Notes: generated by a model from the sequence alone, not told the origin. Positions 52,279 to 62,270 are shown, numbered from the stretch's first letter. The stretch is 64,000 nucleotides of DNA from Roseibium salinum (GCF_026240905.1 NZ_JAPEVI010000003.1:930001-994000), one strand, 5' to 3'. Made by a program: numbers and translations.

Positions 52279-53046
52279 ATGAGCGTCAGCCCGGACCGGC
52301 ACCCGCAAGTGCCTGCTGCGGAGAGTTCCAGCGCAAAACTGCCGCGCCACGTTGCCTTCATCATGGATGGCAACGGGCGTTGGGCGACCGCGCGCGGGCT
52401 TCCTCGCACGGAAGGGCACCGCCAGGGCCTGGAGGCGCTCCGTCGCACGATCCGGCATGCCGGCAAGATCGGCATCGAGGTCATAACGATCTACAGCTTC
52501 TCGTCCGAAAACTGGAGCAGGCCTGAAACGGAAGTCTCCTTCCTCATGGGTCTCCTGCGCCGTTTCGTACAGCGCGACCTGAGCGAACTCCACGAGGCCA
52601 ACACGCGCATTCGCATCATCGGCAGCCGAAGTGATCTCGAGCCGGGCATTGCCTCGCTTTTGCAGGAGGCAGAGGACCTGACCCGGAACAACACCGGGCT
52701 GAACCTTGTCGTTGCTTTCAATTACGGCGCCCGCGCGGAGATCCTTCGCGCGACCAGAGCCCTCGCCCAAAAGGTGCTGTCCGGCGACCTGAAGCCCGAC
52801 GACATTACCGAAGCCGATATTTCGGAAGCACTCGATACGGGCGGACTGCCGGATCCTGATCTGATCATCCGGACGAGCGGCGAGATGCGCCTTTCCAATT
52901 TTCTCCTGTGGCAGGCTGCCTACTCGGAGTTCTATTTCTGCGAGCAGCACTGGCCGGACTTTGACGAAGCGGCGTTCGAAAAAGCCCTGAACAACTTCTG
53001 CAGCCGGGAGCGCAGGTATGGCGGTCTCGACGCCAAGGCGTTGTGA
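52279..53046 (+). CDS. uppS: Isoprenyl transferase (undecaprenyl diphosphate synthase)
   Basis: 255-residue cis-prenyltransferase that makes C55 lipid carrier for peptidoglycan and O-antigen. The catalytic Asp30 is in FIMDGNGRWA; further signatures are EVITIYSFSSENWSRP and the C-terminal DLIIRTSGEMRLSNFLLWQ. The start is ATG 52279 after GGGGGAG, though the spacing is short; a TTG at 52267 would add four residues. It directly precedes cdsA. Confidence 0.97.
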   Translation: MSVSPDRHPQVPAAESSSAKLPRHVAFIMDGNGRWATARGLPRTEGHRQGLEALRRTIRHAGKIGIEVITIYSFSSENWSRPETEVSFLMGLLRRFVQRDLSELHEANTRIRIIGSRSDLEPGIASLLQEAEDLTRNNTGLNLVVAFNYGARAEILRATRALAQKVLSGDLKPDDITEADISEALDTGGLPDPDLIIRTSGEMRLSNFLLWQAAYSEFYFCEQHWPDFDEAAFEKALNNFCSRERRYGGLDAKAL

Positions 53047-53062
53047 CGTCCGGCTCCCGCTA

Positions 53063-53899
53063 ATGGCACAATCCGAAAACACCTCGAAAAAACTGTCCGA
53101 TCTTGGTCTGAGGCTGCTTTCCGCGGTGATCCTGGGACCGCTGGTGTTGCTGATCACCTATTACGGGGGCGCGCCATATGCCCTCCTGGTGGTGGTCGCC
53201 GCGGTCCTCTTCCTGTGGGAATGGCTCTCGATTACCGGAACGTCCCAGCTTTCGGCACCATCCGTCATCGGGCACGGGGCCATGGTGGCCGTCGTGGTCC
53301 TGGATTATTCGGGACTGCCGGAGGCCGCACTGGCGGTGGTGGTGTTGGCCGCCCTGGCCGCTTATGCCTTCAGCGGGTTTTCCCGGGCCGGGCGGTGGTC
53401 CGCAATAGGCGTTCTGTTCAGCGGGCTTTCTGCCTTTGCGCTTCTGGCCGTGAGGGAAGAGGGACTGCTGTTCACGTTCTTTGTGCTGCTCGTCGTCTGG
53501 GCAACGGATATCTTTGCCTACTTCACGGGCCGGGCCATTGGCGGTCCGAAGCTCTGGACACGCGTTTCGCCGAAAAAAACCTGGTCGGGGGCGATTGGCG
53601 GGCTGTTGCTGGCGACGGTTTGCGGTGCGGGCGTGGCTTATGCCGGGGAGGCTGACAGTCTCTGGCTGTGGGCATTGCTGGCGGCCGGCCTGTCGATCGT
53701 CTCCCAAGGCGGCGATCTCATGGAATCGGCTGTCAAGCGCCGGTTCAGCGTCAAGGACTCCAGCCGCCTCATCCCCGGACATGGCGGCATAATGGACCGT
53801 ATCGACGGACTTGTTACCGCTGCCATTTTCGCGGTTCTGATCGGCTTGATTTCCGGTGGCTCTCTGGCAGACCCGATCGCAGGTCTCGGCCTGAACTGA
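53063..53899 (+). CDS. cdsA: Phosphatidate cytidylyltransferase
   Basis: 278-residue inner-membrane enzyme that makes CDP-diacylglycerol, the branch point to all phospholipids. It has about eight transmembrane helices. The C-terminal signature is complete: SAVKRRFSVKDSS, then PGHGGIMDRIDGL, with the metal-binding acidic residues. I chose ATG 53063 (MAQSENTSKKL), which has no clear ribosome-binding site; an in-frame ATG at 53018 inside the uppS end has GCAGG upstream and cannot be excluded. Order and identity are secure, the start is not. Confidence 0.94.
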   Translation: MAQSENTSKKLSDLGLRLLSAVILGPLVLLITYYGGAPYALLVVVAAVLFLWEWLSITGTSQLSAPSVIGHGAMVAVVVLDYSGLPEAALAVVVLAALAAYAFSGFSRAGRWSAIGVLFSGLSAFALLAVREEGLLFTFFVLLVVWATDIFAYFTGRAIGGPKLWTRVSPKKTWSGAIGGLLLATVCGAGVAYAGEADSLWLWALLAAGLSIVSQGGDLMESAVKRRFSVKDSSRLIPGHGGIMDRIDGLVTAAIFAVLIGLISGGSLADPIAGLGLN

Positions 53900-53914
53900 A
53901 ATTGGAGTAACAAG

Positions 53915-55120
53915 ATGGCGGCCGGAACCCCACGATGGGACGACAGCGCACCGATCCGGCTCATTGTCCTGGGCGCGACAGGCTCGATCGGACAGAGCCT
54001 GGCGGACCTCATCGAGCGCAATCGCGAGCGGTTCGATGTCGTCGCCCTTGTGGCGAACAGGAATGCCGGTGCGCTTGCGGACATGGCCCGGCGGCTGAAC
54101 ACCTCGTCGGCGGTTCTGGCCGACACGGCCTGCTACGGCGAGCTCGCGGATCTATTGCACGGCAGCGGCATCGAAGTCTCCGCGGGGGAGGCTGCCGTGC
54201 TGGAGGCGGTCGATAGGGACGCCGATCTGGTCGTCGGTGCCATCGTCGGTGCCGCCGGTCTTGCGCCGACCATGGCCGCCATCAAACCCGGCCGCCGGAT
54301 TGCGCTTGCCAACAAGGAGTGCCTTGTTTGTGCCGGCGACCTGTTCATGGCAAAGATCCGGCAGACCGGCGCCGAGCTTCTGCCGGTCGACAGCGAACAC
54401 AATGCCATCTTTCAGGTTTTTGAATCGGACAAGGCCGACCAGATCGAAAAAGTCCTTCTGACTGCCTCGGGAGGGCCCTTCCGGACGTTCTCCAGGGCTG
54501 CCATGGCCGACGTGACGCCGGAACAGGCGCTCAAGCACCCCAATTGGGACATGGGCGCCCGCATCACCATCGACAGCGCGACAATGATGAACAAGGGATT
54601 TGAAGTCATTGAAGCTTCATTCCTTTTTCCGGTGCACCACGAACAGCTCGGTGTTCTCGTGCATCCGCAATCCGCGGTTCACGGCCTGGTCCAGTACAGG
54701 GACGGATCGCTGCTCGCGCAGCTCGCCAGTCCGGATATGCGCACGCCCATCGCTCATTGCCTCGCGTTTCCGCGCCGGATACCCGTGCCGGTCAAAAGGC
54801 TCGACCTGGCGGAACTTGGAACGCTGACCTTCGAAGCTCCGGACCTGGACCGGTTTCCGGCCCTCGGTCTTGCCATCGAGGCCATGAAGGCCGGCGGTGC
54901 GGCGCCCGCTGCCCTCAATGCGGCGGACGAAGTTGCCGTTGACGCCTTCCTGTCGGGTCGCGCCGGTTTTCTCGACATCCCTGCGGCAATCGAAGCCGTG
55001 CTCGACCGGCTGGCATCGGACGGCCATCTGACCGCCTCCGCAAGCGTGGACGATGTCCTGGCGCTCGACCTGGAAGTTCGCAATAAAACGCAAGAGTGGA
55101 TAAACTCCCGGTCGCTATAG
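53915..55120 (+). CDS. dxr: 1-deoxy-D-xylulose-5-phosphate reductoisomerase
   Basis: 401-residue NADPH enzyme forming MEP, the committed step of the non-mevalonate isoprenoid pathway. The nucleotide fold is LGATGSIGQSLADLI at residues 15-29; the metal/substrate site shows ANKECLVCAG and PVDSEHNAIFQVF, and NWDMGARITIDSATMMNKGFE is the flexible-loop block (described in parts). ATG 53915 is preceded by GGAG. It provides isoprenoid precursors used by uppS two genes upstream. Confidence 0.97.
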   Translation: MAAGTPRWDDSAPIRLIVLGATGSIGQSLADLIERNRERFDVVALVANRNAGALADMARRLNTSSAVLADTACYGELADLLHGSGIEVSAGEAAVLEAVDRDADLVVGAIVGAAGLAPTMAAIKPGRRIALANKECLVCAGDLFMAKIRQTGAELLPVDSEHNAIFQVFESDKADQIEKVLLTASGGPFRTFSRAAMADVTPEQALKHPNWDMGARITIDSATMMNKGFEVIEASFLFPVHHEQLGVLVHPQSAVHGLVQYRDGSLLAQLASPDMRTPIAHCLAFPRRIPVPVKRLDLAELGTLTFEAPDLDRFPALGLAIEAMKAGGAAPAALNAADEVAVDAFLSGRAGFLDIPAAIEAVLDRLASDGHLTASASVDDVLALDLEVRNKTQEWINSRSL

Positions 55121-55255
55121 TTTCCACGGCTTATTATGGTGTGTGTGTAATCTGGTGGAGCTTCTGGAAATTTCCGTCGCCCCATTAACACGCCGCAATT
55201 TTACCTTTAGTACAGTGGTTCTGACCAATCCACGCTGAGCAGATCGGACGCCTTG

Positions 55256-56398
55256 ATGGAACTTTTTCTTTTCGCATACGACTTCATTGTCGGTACGATC
55301 ATTCCGTTTCTGTTCGTTCTGACAGTGGTTGTTTTCTTTCATGAGCTCGGACATTTCGGAGTTGCCCGCTGGTGCAACGTCAAGGTGGATGCGTTTTCCG
55401 TCGGGTTCGGACGCGAGATCTTCGGCCGGACCGACAAGCAGGGAACCCGCTGGAAACTCTGCATGATCCCTCTGGGCGGCTATGTGAAGTTCGCCGGCGA
55501 CGAGAACGCCGCAAGCGTTCCGAGCCGCGAGCGGATCGCCAACATGAGCGCCGAGGAACGCAAGACCGCCTTCGTGGCCAAGCCGGTCTGGCAGAGAGCG
55601 GCCGTAGTCGCGGCCGGGCCTCTGGCCAATTTCCTTCTTGCGATCGTGATATTCACCCTCCTGTTCATGTCACTCGGCAAGGAGGGCATTCAGCCGGTTG
55701 TCGAGGAAGTGCTCCCCGGAAGGGCCGCCGAACGTGGCGGCATTCAGGCCGGTGACGTCATCAAGGAAATCAACGGGCGCGAAGTCCAGACCTTCGGTGA
55801 ACTGCGCCAGGTCGTGCTGATGAACGCGAACACGCCGCTGGTTTTCGAGGTCGAACGCGACGGAAAGCGGGTGGAGCTCGCGGTCACGCCGGAGGCGCGG
55901 GAAAAGGAACTCTTCGCGGGCGAAGTGCAGATGGCCGGAGATATCGGCGTCCGCGGGTCCAGCGATCCGCAATATCTGGTGCGCATCAAGTACGGACCGG
56001 TCGGCGCGTTCAACGAGGGGCTGAAGGAAACCTACCGCATCATCGAAGGCACGGTCAGCTACGTCTGGGGCGTGATCACGCAGCGCCAGTCCGCGGACCA
56101 GCTCGGCGGCCCCATTCGCGTGGCGCAGATATCCGGCCAGGTGGCCGATCTCGGCATTCTGCCGCTGATCAGTCTCACGGCGATCCTGTCGGTCAGCATC
56201 GGGCTGATCAATCTGGCGCCGGTTCCGATTCTCGACGGCGGACACCTCGTCTATTACGCCGCTGAAGCGCTGCGCGGAAAACCCTTGAGCGAAAGGGTTC
56301 AGGACGTTGGGTTCAGAATTGGTTTAGGACTGGTACTTATGCTGATGGTCTTCGTGACGTGGAAGGACATCATGCGGATCATCACCAACATGTCGTAG
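55256..56398 (+). CDS. rseP: RIP metalloprotease RseP (site-2 protease)
   Basis: 380-residue inner-membrane zinc protease that cuts transmembrane segments, such as anti-sigma factors and signal-peptide remnants. The catalytic motif HELGH is at 29-33 in the first helix; one PDZ domain lies near 125-200 (GIQPVVEEVLPGRAAERGGIQAGDVI, described in parts); and the C-terminal NLAPVPILDGGH carries the third zinc ligand. It has a single recognisable PDZ domain, against two in E. coli RseP. ATG 55256 is used; the TTG one codon upstream is unnecessary. bamA follows. Confidence 0.96.
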   Translation: MELFLFAYDFIVGTIIPFLFVLTVVVFFHELGHFGVARWCNVKVDAFSVGFGREIFGRTDKQGTRWKLCMIPLGGYVKFAGDENAASVPSRERIANMSAEERKTAFVAKPVWQRAAVVAAGPLANFLLAIVIFTLLFMSLGKEGIQPVVEEVLPGRAAERGGIQAGDVIKEINGREVQTFGELRQVVLMNANTPLVFEVERDGKRVELAVTPEAREKELFAGEVQMAGDIGVRGSSDPQYLVRIKYGPVGAFNEGLKETYRIIEGTVSYVWGVITQRQSADQLGGPIRVAQISGQVADLGILPLISLTAILSVSIGLINLAPVPILDGGHLVYYAAEALRGKPLSERVQDVGFRIGLGLVLMLMVFVTWKDIMRIITNMS

Positions 56399-56563
56399 GG
56401 GGCCGTGGCATTGTCGCAACGTCTTCTGACTAAATCGCTTTCGGCCCGGGAGGGCGGTTGCGTTATCGGTAAAAACCTATAAAACACTCGTCGGTTCCGA
56501 GATTCTGCTGGGGTGAGTGCGGATTCTCGGGAGAGGTATTTGTAACAAAGGCATAGCGCAATA

Positions 56564-58945
56564 ATGCAGCGATTGCAGAAACTTACACGGGCCGTTCTGT
56601 TGGCGGCAGCCGTATTTTCGATCGGGTCGGCTTTGCCTCAGCCCTTTGGCTTCCTGTCATTTGTGACAGAGGCGCAGGCAGCCGTCGCCAGAAGCATTCA
56701 GGTGCGCGGCAATACCCGGGTAGAGGACGAAACCGTCATCAGCTACATGACCATCGCTCCGGGGCGCAATTACACCGCGTTCGATGTCGATGAGTCCCTG
56801 AAGGCGCTTTATGCAACGGGTCTGTTTGCCACGGTCGATATCACCCCGAGTGGCAGCACCGTCGTCGTAACGGTGACGGAGAACCCGATCATCAACCGCG
56901 TTTCCTTCGAAGGAAACCGGAAGATCAAGGATGATGCGCTGGAAACGGCCGTTCGCTCCCAGCCGCGCTCGATGCTGTCCCGTGCCAAGGTGCAGGCGGA
57001 CGTACAGAACATTCTGGAGGCCTATCGCCGGTCCGGCCGGTACGGTGCATCCGTTGAGCCGCAGATCATCGATCGCGGCCAGAACCGCGTCGATCTCGTT
57101 TTTGAAATCAACGAGGGCGCGAAGACCGGTGTCGAGCGTATCAGCTTCATCGGCAACGAGGCTTTCAGCGACAGCCGGCTGCGCGACGTGATCCGCACCC
57201 GTGAAAGCGGCCTGTTGAGCTGGCTGCGCAGCACCGACACCTACGATCCCGATCGTCTGGCCGCTGACGAGGAACTGCTGCGTCAGTACTATAACAAGAA
57301 GGGCTTTGCCGATTTCCGCGTCGTTTCCGTGAGCGCGGACCTCGATCGCGAGCAGAACATCTTCTACGTCACCTTCACCGTGGAAGAGGGCGAGAAATAC
57401 GAGATCGGCGACGTGGAAATCGTCTCGACCATGCCCGATGTCGATCCGGACGAGCTGCGCGGACTGCTGCGTACGCGCAGCGGTCAGACTTTCAACTCGC
57501 TTCGTGTCGAACAGACCGTCGAAGACATCACCTTGCGCGTGTCCGAGGACGGGTATGCGTTTGCACGGGTTCGTCCGCGCGGCGCACGTGACTACGAAAA
57601 CAACACGATTTCGCTGATCTACTACATCGAGGAAGGCCCGCGCGCCTATATTGAGCGCATCAACATCATCGGCAACGATCGGACGCGCGAATATGTCATT
57701 CGCCGTGAGTTCGACATTGCCGAAGGTGACGCTTTCAACCGGGCGCTTGTCGACAAGGCGGAGCGCCGCCTGCGGAATCTCGGTTTCTTCGAGCGCGTGG
57801 CCATCACGACCCAGCAGGGCAGCGCCCCCGATCGTGTTGTGGTCAACGTTCGTGTAGAAGAGAAGCCCACGGGCGAAATCTCCTTCGGTGTCGGCTATTC
57901 GACCGTGGACGGTGTCATTGGTGATATCTCGCTCACCGAAAAGAACTTCCTTGGCCGCGGTCAGTTTGTGAAGATCGCCGTTGGCGGCGGCACGGACACC
58001 CAGTCCTACGAGTTCCGTTTCATCGAGCCCTTCTTCATGGGCCGGCGGGTTGCCCTGGATCTGGACCTCTACCGCAAGGTGGACGATGCCAACGACTACC
58101 GCTCGTTCGACCAGAAGAAGACCGGCGGCGGTTTCGGGTTCACTCTGCCTCTCCGCGAAGAAGAGCTGACCCTGCGTCTGTTCTACAATATCTTCCAGGA
58201 AGAGAACTCGGATCCGAACGATCGCTCGACCGACATCAACAACTGTAACACCGCCGATCTGTCCCTTGCGATCTGTGACTCGCTCGGAACGTATCTGACA
58301 TCGCTGGTGGGCTACGAACTGCGCTACAACACGCTGGACCGCAACGTCGATCCTTCGGACGGCTTCTATGCCTCCTTTGGTCAGGAATTCGCAGGCGTTG
58401 GTGGCGACAGCTACTACATCAAGACCGAAGCTCAGGCGCGTGCCTACAAGGAAATCCTTGCAGACTACGGCCTGGTCGGCAGCCTGTCGGTGCGCGGCGG
58501 TAACATCATGGCCCTCGGTGACGAACGTCTGCGTGTCTCCGAACAGTTCATGCTCGGCGGCACCCTCGTTCGCGGTTTCGAGAACCAGGGCATCGGTCCG
58601 CGCGATGCGGCGACCGAGGATGCAATCGGCGGCCGGTTCTATTTCGCCGCCACGGCTGAAACCCGGTTCCCGTTCCCGGTCCTTCCGAAGGAATTCGGGT
58701 TGAGCGGTGCCGTATTCGCCGATGCCGGCTCTCTTTGGGATGCTGACAGCAATCTGGTCAATCTCGTGGAAAACGGCGGCGGCTCGATCGACTCGAACGA
58801 CTTCAACATCCGCGCGTCCGTCGGCGCCGGCATCCGCTGGAACTCTCCCTTCGGACCTCTGCGCGCGGATTTTGCCTATCCGCTCGTCAAGGACGATGCC
58901 GACAAGACGCAGATATTCCGCTTGAGTGGCGGCACCCGCTTCTAA
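56564..58945 (+). CDS. bamA: Outer membrane protein assembly factor BamA
   Basis: 793-residue Omp85 protein that inserts beta-barrels into the outer membrane. Residues 1-40 form a signal peptide (Ala-rich core, cleavage near AQA-A). Five POTRA domains follow up to about residue 435; POTRA 1 opens SIQVRGNTRVEDETV. The remainder is the 16-strand barrel, including the lid-lock motif region VRGFENQG (VRGF) at about residue 671 and a C-terminal Phe (GGTRF), the outer-membrane sorting signal. The ATG at 56564 has no strong Shine-Dalgarno. A hairpin terminator follows. Essential gene. Confidence 0.97.
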   Translation: MQRLQKLTRAVLLAAAVFSIGSALPQPFGFLSFVTEAQAAVARSIQVRGNTRVEDETVISYMTIAPGRNYTAFDVDESLKALYATGLFATVDITPSGSTVVVTVTENPIINRVSFEGNRKIKDDALETAVRSQPRSMLSRAKVQADVQNILEAYRRSGRYGASVEPQIIDRGQNRVDLVFEINEGAKTGVERISFIGNEAFSDSRLRDVIRTRESGLLSWLRSTDTYDPDRLAADEELLRQYYNKKGFADFRVVSVSADLDREQNIFYVTFTVEEGEKYEIGDVEIVSTMPDVDPDELRGLLRTRSGQTFNSLRVEQTVEDITLRVSEDGYAFARVRPRGARDYENNTISLIYYIEEGPRAYIERINIIGNDRTREYVIRREFDIAEGDAFNRALVDKAERRLRNLGFFERVAITTQQGSAPDRVVVNVRVEEKPTGEISFGVGYSTVDGVIGDISLTEKNFLGRGQFVKIAVGGGTDTQSYEFRFIEPFFMGRRVALDLDLYRKVDDANDYRSFDQKKTGGGFGFTLPLREEELTLRLFYNIFQEENSDPNDRSTDINNCNTADLSLAICDSLGTYLTSLVGYELRYNTLDRNVDPSDGFYASFGQEFAGVGGDSYYIKTEAQARAYKEILADYGLVGSLSVRGGNIMALGDERLRVSEQFMLGGTLVRGFENQGIGPRDAATEDAIGGRFYFAATAETRFPFPVLPKEFGLSGAVFADAGSLWDADSNLVNLVENGGGSIDSNDFNIRASVGAGIRWNSPFGPLRADFAYPLVKDDADKTQIFRLSGGTRF

Positions 58946-58968
58946 ATCGCGGTCATATAGGATAGAAG

Positions 58969-58998
58969 ACGGCCGCCGAGTGATCGGCGGCCGTTTTT
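58969..58998 (+). terminator. Terminator between bamA and lpxD
   Basis: ACGGCCGCCGA (58969-58979) pairs with TCGGCGGCCGT (58984-58994) around GTGA, followed by five T. It lies 23 bases after the bamA stop. Confidence 0.85.
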
Positions 58999-59022
58999 GT
59001 TGGCGGCAATGAGGATAGTGTC

Positions 59023-60060
59023 ATGTCCGAGCCAAAGTTTTTTACAATGCCTGCCTCCGTGTCCCTGCAGGACATCGCTTCCTGGGCGGAAGCGGAGATC
59101 GAGCGCGGGGACGGCTCGCTGGAAATCACCGGCGTGGCGCCGCTTGAAGATGCCGGGCAGGGCGCTCTCGTCTTTTTCGACAATACGGCCTACCTGAAGC
59201 AGCTTCAGGCCACCACGGCGGCCGCCTGTCTCGTCACCAAGCGGCACAAGGACAAGGTGCCTGACGGGGTCGCCGTCCTTGTATGTGCCGACGCCTATCG
59301 CTCCTGGGCCAAGGTTCTGGCGCGGCTCTTTCCCGAGGCGATGGTGCCGAAGGACCCCGCACCAGTTGCCATATCGGAGCGGGCGAGCGTCGATCCCGGA
59401 GCGTCTCTTGAAGAGAATGTGACCGTGGAGCCGGGTGTGGTCATAAGCGCCGGTGCCGAGATCGGCGCCGGGACGGTCATCCGGGCCAATGCGGTTATCG
59501 GCAGAGGCGTGAAGATCGGCCGGGATTGCGTCATCGGCGCGAATTGCACGGTCCAGCACTCGGTGCTTGGAAACCGCGTTTACCTGCATCCGGGCGTGTG
59601 CTGCGGACAGGACGGTTTCGGCTATGCCATGGGGCCGCAGGGCCACCTGAAAGTTCCCCAGGTCGGCCGCGTGATCATTCAGGACGATGTCGAGATCGGT
59701 GCCTGCACCACCATCGACCGGGGCGCGAACCGGGATACGGTGATTGGCGAAGGCACGAAGATCGACAACCAGGTTCAGATTGGCCACAACGTCGTGGTCG
59801 GCCGTCATTGCGTCATCGTTTCACAAGTCGGCCTGTCGGGCAGTTGCACGTTGGAAGATTTCGTCGCGATCGGCGGTCAGACAGGCGTGCGCGGTCATGT
59901 GACGATCGGCATGGGCGCCCAGGTTGCGGCGGTAAGTGTTGTCAGCGAGGACCTGCCGGCGGGCGGCCGTTACGGCGGGACACCCGCAAAACCGGTAAAA
60001 CAGTGGTTCCGTGAGGTCGCGGCCGTGAGAAAACTTGCAGAGCGTGGCGGCGGATCGTAA
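59023..60060 (+). CDS. lpxD: UDP-3-O-acylglucosamine N-acyltransferase
   Basis: 345-residue trimeric acyltransferase adding the second 3-hydroxyacyl chain in lipid A synthesis. An N-terminal uridine-binding domain (to about residue 110) is followed by a left-handed beta-helix of hexapeptide repeats (IGAGTVIRANAVIGRGVKIG and others). The catalytic-region histidines lie near FGYAMGPQGHLKVPQVG, and VEIGACTTIDRGANRDT is a family signature. ATG 59023 follows GAGGAT. It opens the lpxD-fabZ-lpxA-lpxI-lpxB group. Confidence 0.97.
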   Translation: MSEPKFFTMPASVSLQDIASWAEAEIERGDGSLEITGVAPLEDAGQGALVFFDNTAYLKQLQATTAAACLVTKRHKDKVPDGVAVLVCADAYRSWAKVLARLFPEAMVPKDPAPVAISERASVDPGASLEENVTVEPGVVISAGAEIGAGTVIRANAVIGRGVKIGRDCVIGANCTVQHSVLGNRVYLHPGVCCGQDGFGYAMGPQGHLKVPQVGRVIIQDDVEIGACTTIDRGANRDTVIGEGTKIDNQVQIGHNVVVGRHCVIVSQVGLSGSCTLEDFVAIGGQTGVRGHVTIGMGAQVAAVSVVSEDLPAGGRYGGTPAKPVKQWFREVAAVRKLAERGGGS

Positions 60061-60112
60061 ACGATAATTCGAATTGGGACTTTGCGGCGTTAAATCCGCC
60101 AAGGGGCATTTC

Positions 60113-60577
60113 ATGGAAGACGCAGAAAATAATACACTTGCAAGCGCAGACATCATGAAAATCATGAAACTTCTGCCGCACCGTTATCCCTTTTTGCTGA
60201 TCGACAAGATCATCGAGATGAATGGTGATGAAAGCTGCATCGGCATCAAGAACGTCACCATCAACGAACCGCATTTTACCGGCCATTTTCCGGGAAGACC
60301 GGTGTTCCCGGGGGTTCTTCTGATCGAAGCCATGGCACAGACTGCAGGCGCTCTGTGCGTTCATGCGCGGGGCGTCGATGCGCCGCCACAGCTTGTTTAT
60401 TTCATGACCATCGACAGGGCCAAGTTCCGCAAACCGGTGGAACCTGGCGATCAGGTTCACTTTCACGTTCAAAAGATCAAGCAACGTTCCAACATCTGGA
60501 AGTTCGATGCCGTCGCCAGGGTGGACGGTGCCAAGGTCGCAGAAGCAGAAGTCAGCGCCATGCTGATAGATGCGTGA
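60113..60577 (+). CDS. fabZ: 3-hydroxyacyl-[acyl-carrier-protein] dehydratase FabZ
   Basis: 154-residue hot-dog-fold dehydratase of fatty-acid elongation, competing with LpxA/LpxD for 3-hydroxyacyl-ACP. Catalytic His58 is in the [14 protein letters not shown] segment and Glu72 in [11 protein letters not shown]; the N-terminal [13 protein letters not shown] is also conserved. The start is ATG 60113 with AAGGGG upstream, since the longer frame begins in non-conserved intergenic sequence. lpxA follows after 6 bases. Confidence 0.97.
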   Translation: MEDAENNTLASADIMKIMKLLPHRYPFLLIDKIIEMNGDESCIGIKNVTINEPHFTGHFPGRPVFPGVLLIEAMAQTAGALCVHARGVDAPPQLVYFMTIDRAKFRKPVEPGDQVHFHVQKIKQRSNIWKFDAVARVDGAKVAEAEVSAMLIDA

Positions 60578-60583
60578 GGAAAT

Positions 60584-61381
60584 ATGACTGAAATTCATCC
60601 AACGGCCATTGTTGAAGACGGGGCCGTGATCGGAGACGGGGTTCGTATCGGGCCATATTGCGTGGTCGGGCCGCAGGTGCAGCTGCGCGACAATGTCGAG
60701 TTGAAATCACATGTTGCCGTATCGGGAATAACGACCATTGGCGCGGGAACCAGCATCTTTCCCTTTGCCTCCGTCGGGCACCAGGCCCAGGATCTCAAAT
60801 ATCGCGGTGAGGCCGCGACCCTTGAAATCGGCGAAGGATGTATCATCCGCGAAGGCGTGACGATCAACCCAGGTACGGCGGGTGGTGGCATGTCTACCAC
60901 GATCGGCAATCAATGCGCCTTTCTGGCGAATTCGCATGTGGGCCATGACAGTCACGTGGGCGACCGGGTCATCCTGTCCAACAACGTGATGATTGCCGGC
61001 CATGTCGACGTCGGAAACAACGTCATTTTTGGCGGCGGTTCGGCGGTCATTCAGTTCACGCGGATTGGCAGTTACGCGTTCGTCGGCGGTCTTGCAGGAC
61101 TTGAGAACGACCTTATTCCGTTCGGCATGGTGACCGGCAACAGGGCAAGTCTGGGCGGCCTCAACCTGGTCGGCCTCAAGCGCGCCAGTTTTCCGCGCGA
61201 ACAGATCCATGCGCTGCGTTCCGCCTACAGGGCGCTGTTCGAAAGCAACGAGGGCACGCTTCGCAGCCGGGCGGAAGGCGTGGCCGCCGAGTACAGGGAC
61301 CAGCCGCTGGTGAAGACCGTCACCGACTTCATCCTTGAAAAGGACGACCGGCGGTTCTGCACACCGCGCAGCGAAGACTGA
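60584..61381 (+). CDS. lpxA: Acyl-ACP--UDP-N-acetylglucosamine O-acyltransferase
   Basis: 265-residue first enzyme of lipid A synthesis, a trimeric left-handed beta-helix. It begins IHPTAIVEDGAVIGDGVRIGPYCVVGP; the catalytic histidine lies in the NNVMIAGHVDVGNNV stretch near residue 132-146 and the acyl-chain ruler region follows. The C-terminal helical domain includes GLKRASFPREQIHALRSAYR. ATG 60584 is preceded by GAGGAAAT. The stop is 4 bases before lpxI. Confidence 0.97.
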   Translation: MTEIHPTAIVEDGAVIGDGVRIGPYCVVGPQVQLRDNVELKSHVAVSGITTIGAGTSIFPFASVGHQAQDLKYRGEAATLEIGEGCIIREGVTINPGTAGGGMSTTIGNQCAFLANSHVGHDSHVGDRVILSNNVMIAGHVDVGNNVIFGGGSAVIQFTRIGSYAFVGGLAGLENDLIPFGMVTGNRASLGGLNLVGLKRASFPREQIHALRSAYRALFESNEGTLRSRAEGVAAEYRDQPLVKTVTDFILEKDDRRFCTPRSED

Positions 61382-61385
61382 CACC

Positions 61386-62270
61386 ATGTCCGGGGCGGAC
61401 CTGGCAGCCATGGCGCGTATCGCCCTCATTGCCGGCAATGGCCGCCTCCCGTGCCAGGTCGCGGACGCCTTGAACAGCGCCGGGCGTGACTTCCAGGTAA
61501 TTGCCATCAGGGGCGAAGCCGACGAGATGACCCGCCAGCGCGCCAATGCGGAAATCGGTTGGGGCGAAATCGGCCGGCTTTACGGTTTCCTGGAAAAGAC
61601 GGGCTGCCGCGAGGTCTTGTTGATCGGGGGCGTGTCCAAGCGGCCCGATTTCACGTCGATTCTGGGAGACTTTGGCACGCTCAAGCGGCTGCCAACCATC
61701 ATCAGGGCCCTGGCCGGCGGCGACGACAGCCTGCTGACCAAGGTGATCCGCCTGTTTGAAGATGAGGGGTATCGCGTCGTGGGGATCAAGGATGTTGCAC
61801 CGCAGTTGCTGGCATCCAGTGGCGTCCTGGGCCGTATCCGGCCCAAAGAGGACGACTGGCGGGATTTGCAGCTGGCCTTGAGAGCCACGGAAAAACTCGG
61901 TGAACTGGATATCGGCCAGGCGGCGATTGCCGTTGGCGGGCGCGTTGTCGCACTGGAAGGCGCCGAGGGAACCGATGCCATGCTGGAGCGCTGTGCGGAG
62001 CTGAAGCGGATCGGCCGGATACGGGCGAAGGCGCATACGGGTGTTCTGGTCAAGACGGCGAAACCGGACCAGGATTTACGGGTCGATCTTCCAACGGTCG
62101 GTCCCAGGACCATAGATCTGGCCCAGGCTGCCGGCCTTGCCGGCATCGCCGTGGAAGCTGACGGCGCGCTGGTCGCCGAAAGGGAAGAGACCCTGAGCAA
62201 AGCCGATGCTGCAGGCCTGTTCGTGATCGGCATCAACCGCGGCAATGCTGCGGGACCCGGCGATCAATGA
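61386..62270 (+). CDS. lpxI: UDP-2,3-diacylglucosamine diphosphatase LpxI
   Basis: 294-residue enzyme cleaving UDP-2,3-diacylglucosamine to lipid X; the alphaproteobacterial replacement for LpxH, to which it is unrelated. Visible family text: ALIAGNGRLPCQVADAL at the N-terminus, the GEIGRLYGFLEKTGCREVLLIGGVSKRPDF block, KVIRLFEDEGYRVVGIKDVAPQLLAS and, at the C-terminus, HTGVLVKTAKPDQDLRVDLPTVGP-like (described in parts), where the catalytic aspartate is expected. ATG 61386 is used; a second ATG at 61410 (MARIALIAG) is an alternative. It overlaps lpxB by four bases. Confidence 0.93.
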   Translation: MSGADLAAMARIALIAGNGRLPCQVADALNSAGRDFQVIAIRGEADEMTRQRANAEIGWGEIGRLYGFLEKTGCREVLLIGGVSKRPDFTSILGDFGTLKRLPTIIRALAGGDDSLLTKVIRLFEDEGYRVVGIKDVAPQLLASSGVLGRIRPKEDDWRDLQLALRATEKLGELDIGQAAIAVGGRVVALEGAEGTDAMLERCAELKRIGRIRAKAHTGVLVKTAKPDQDLRVDLPTVGPRTIDLAQAAGLAGIAVEADGALVAEREETLSKADAAGLFVIGINRGNAAGPGDQ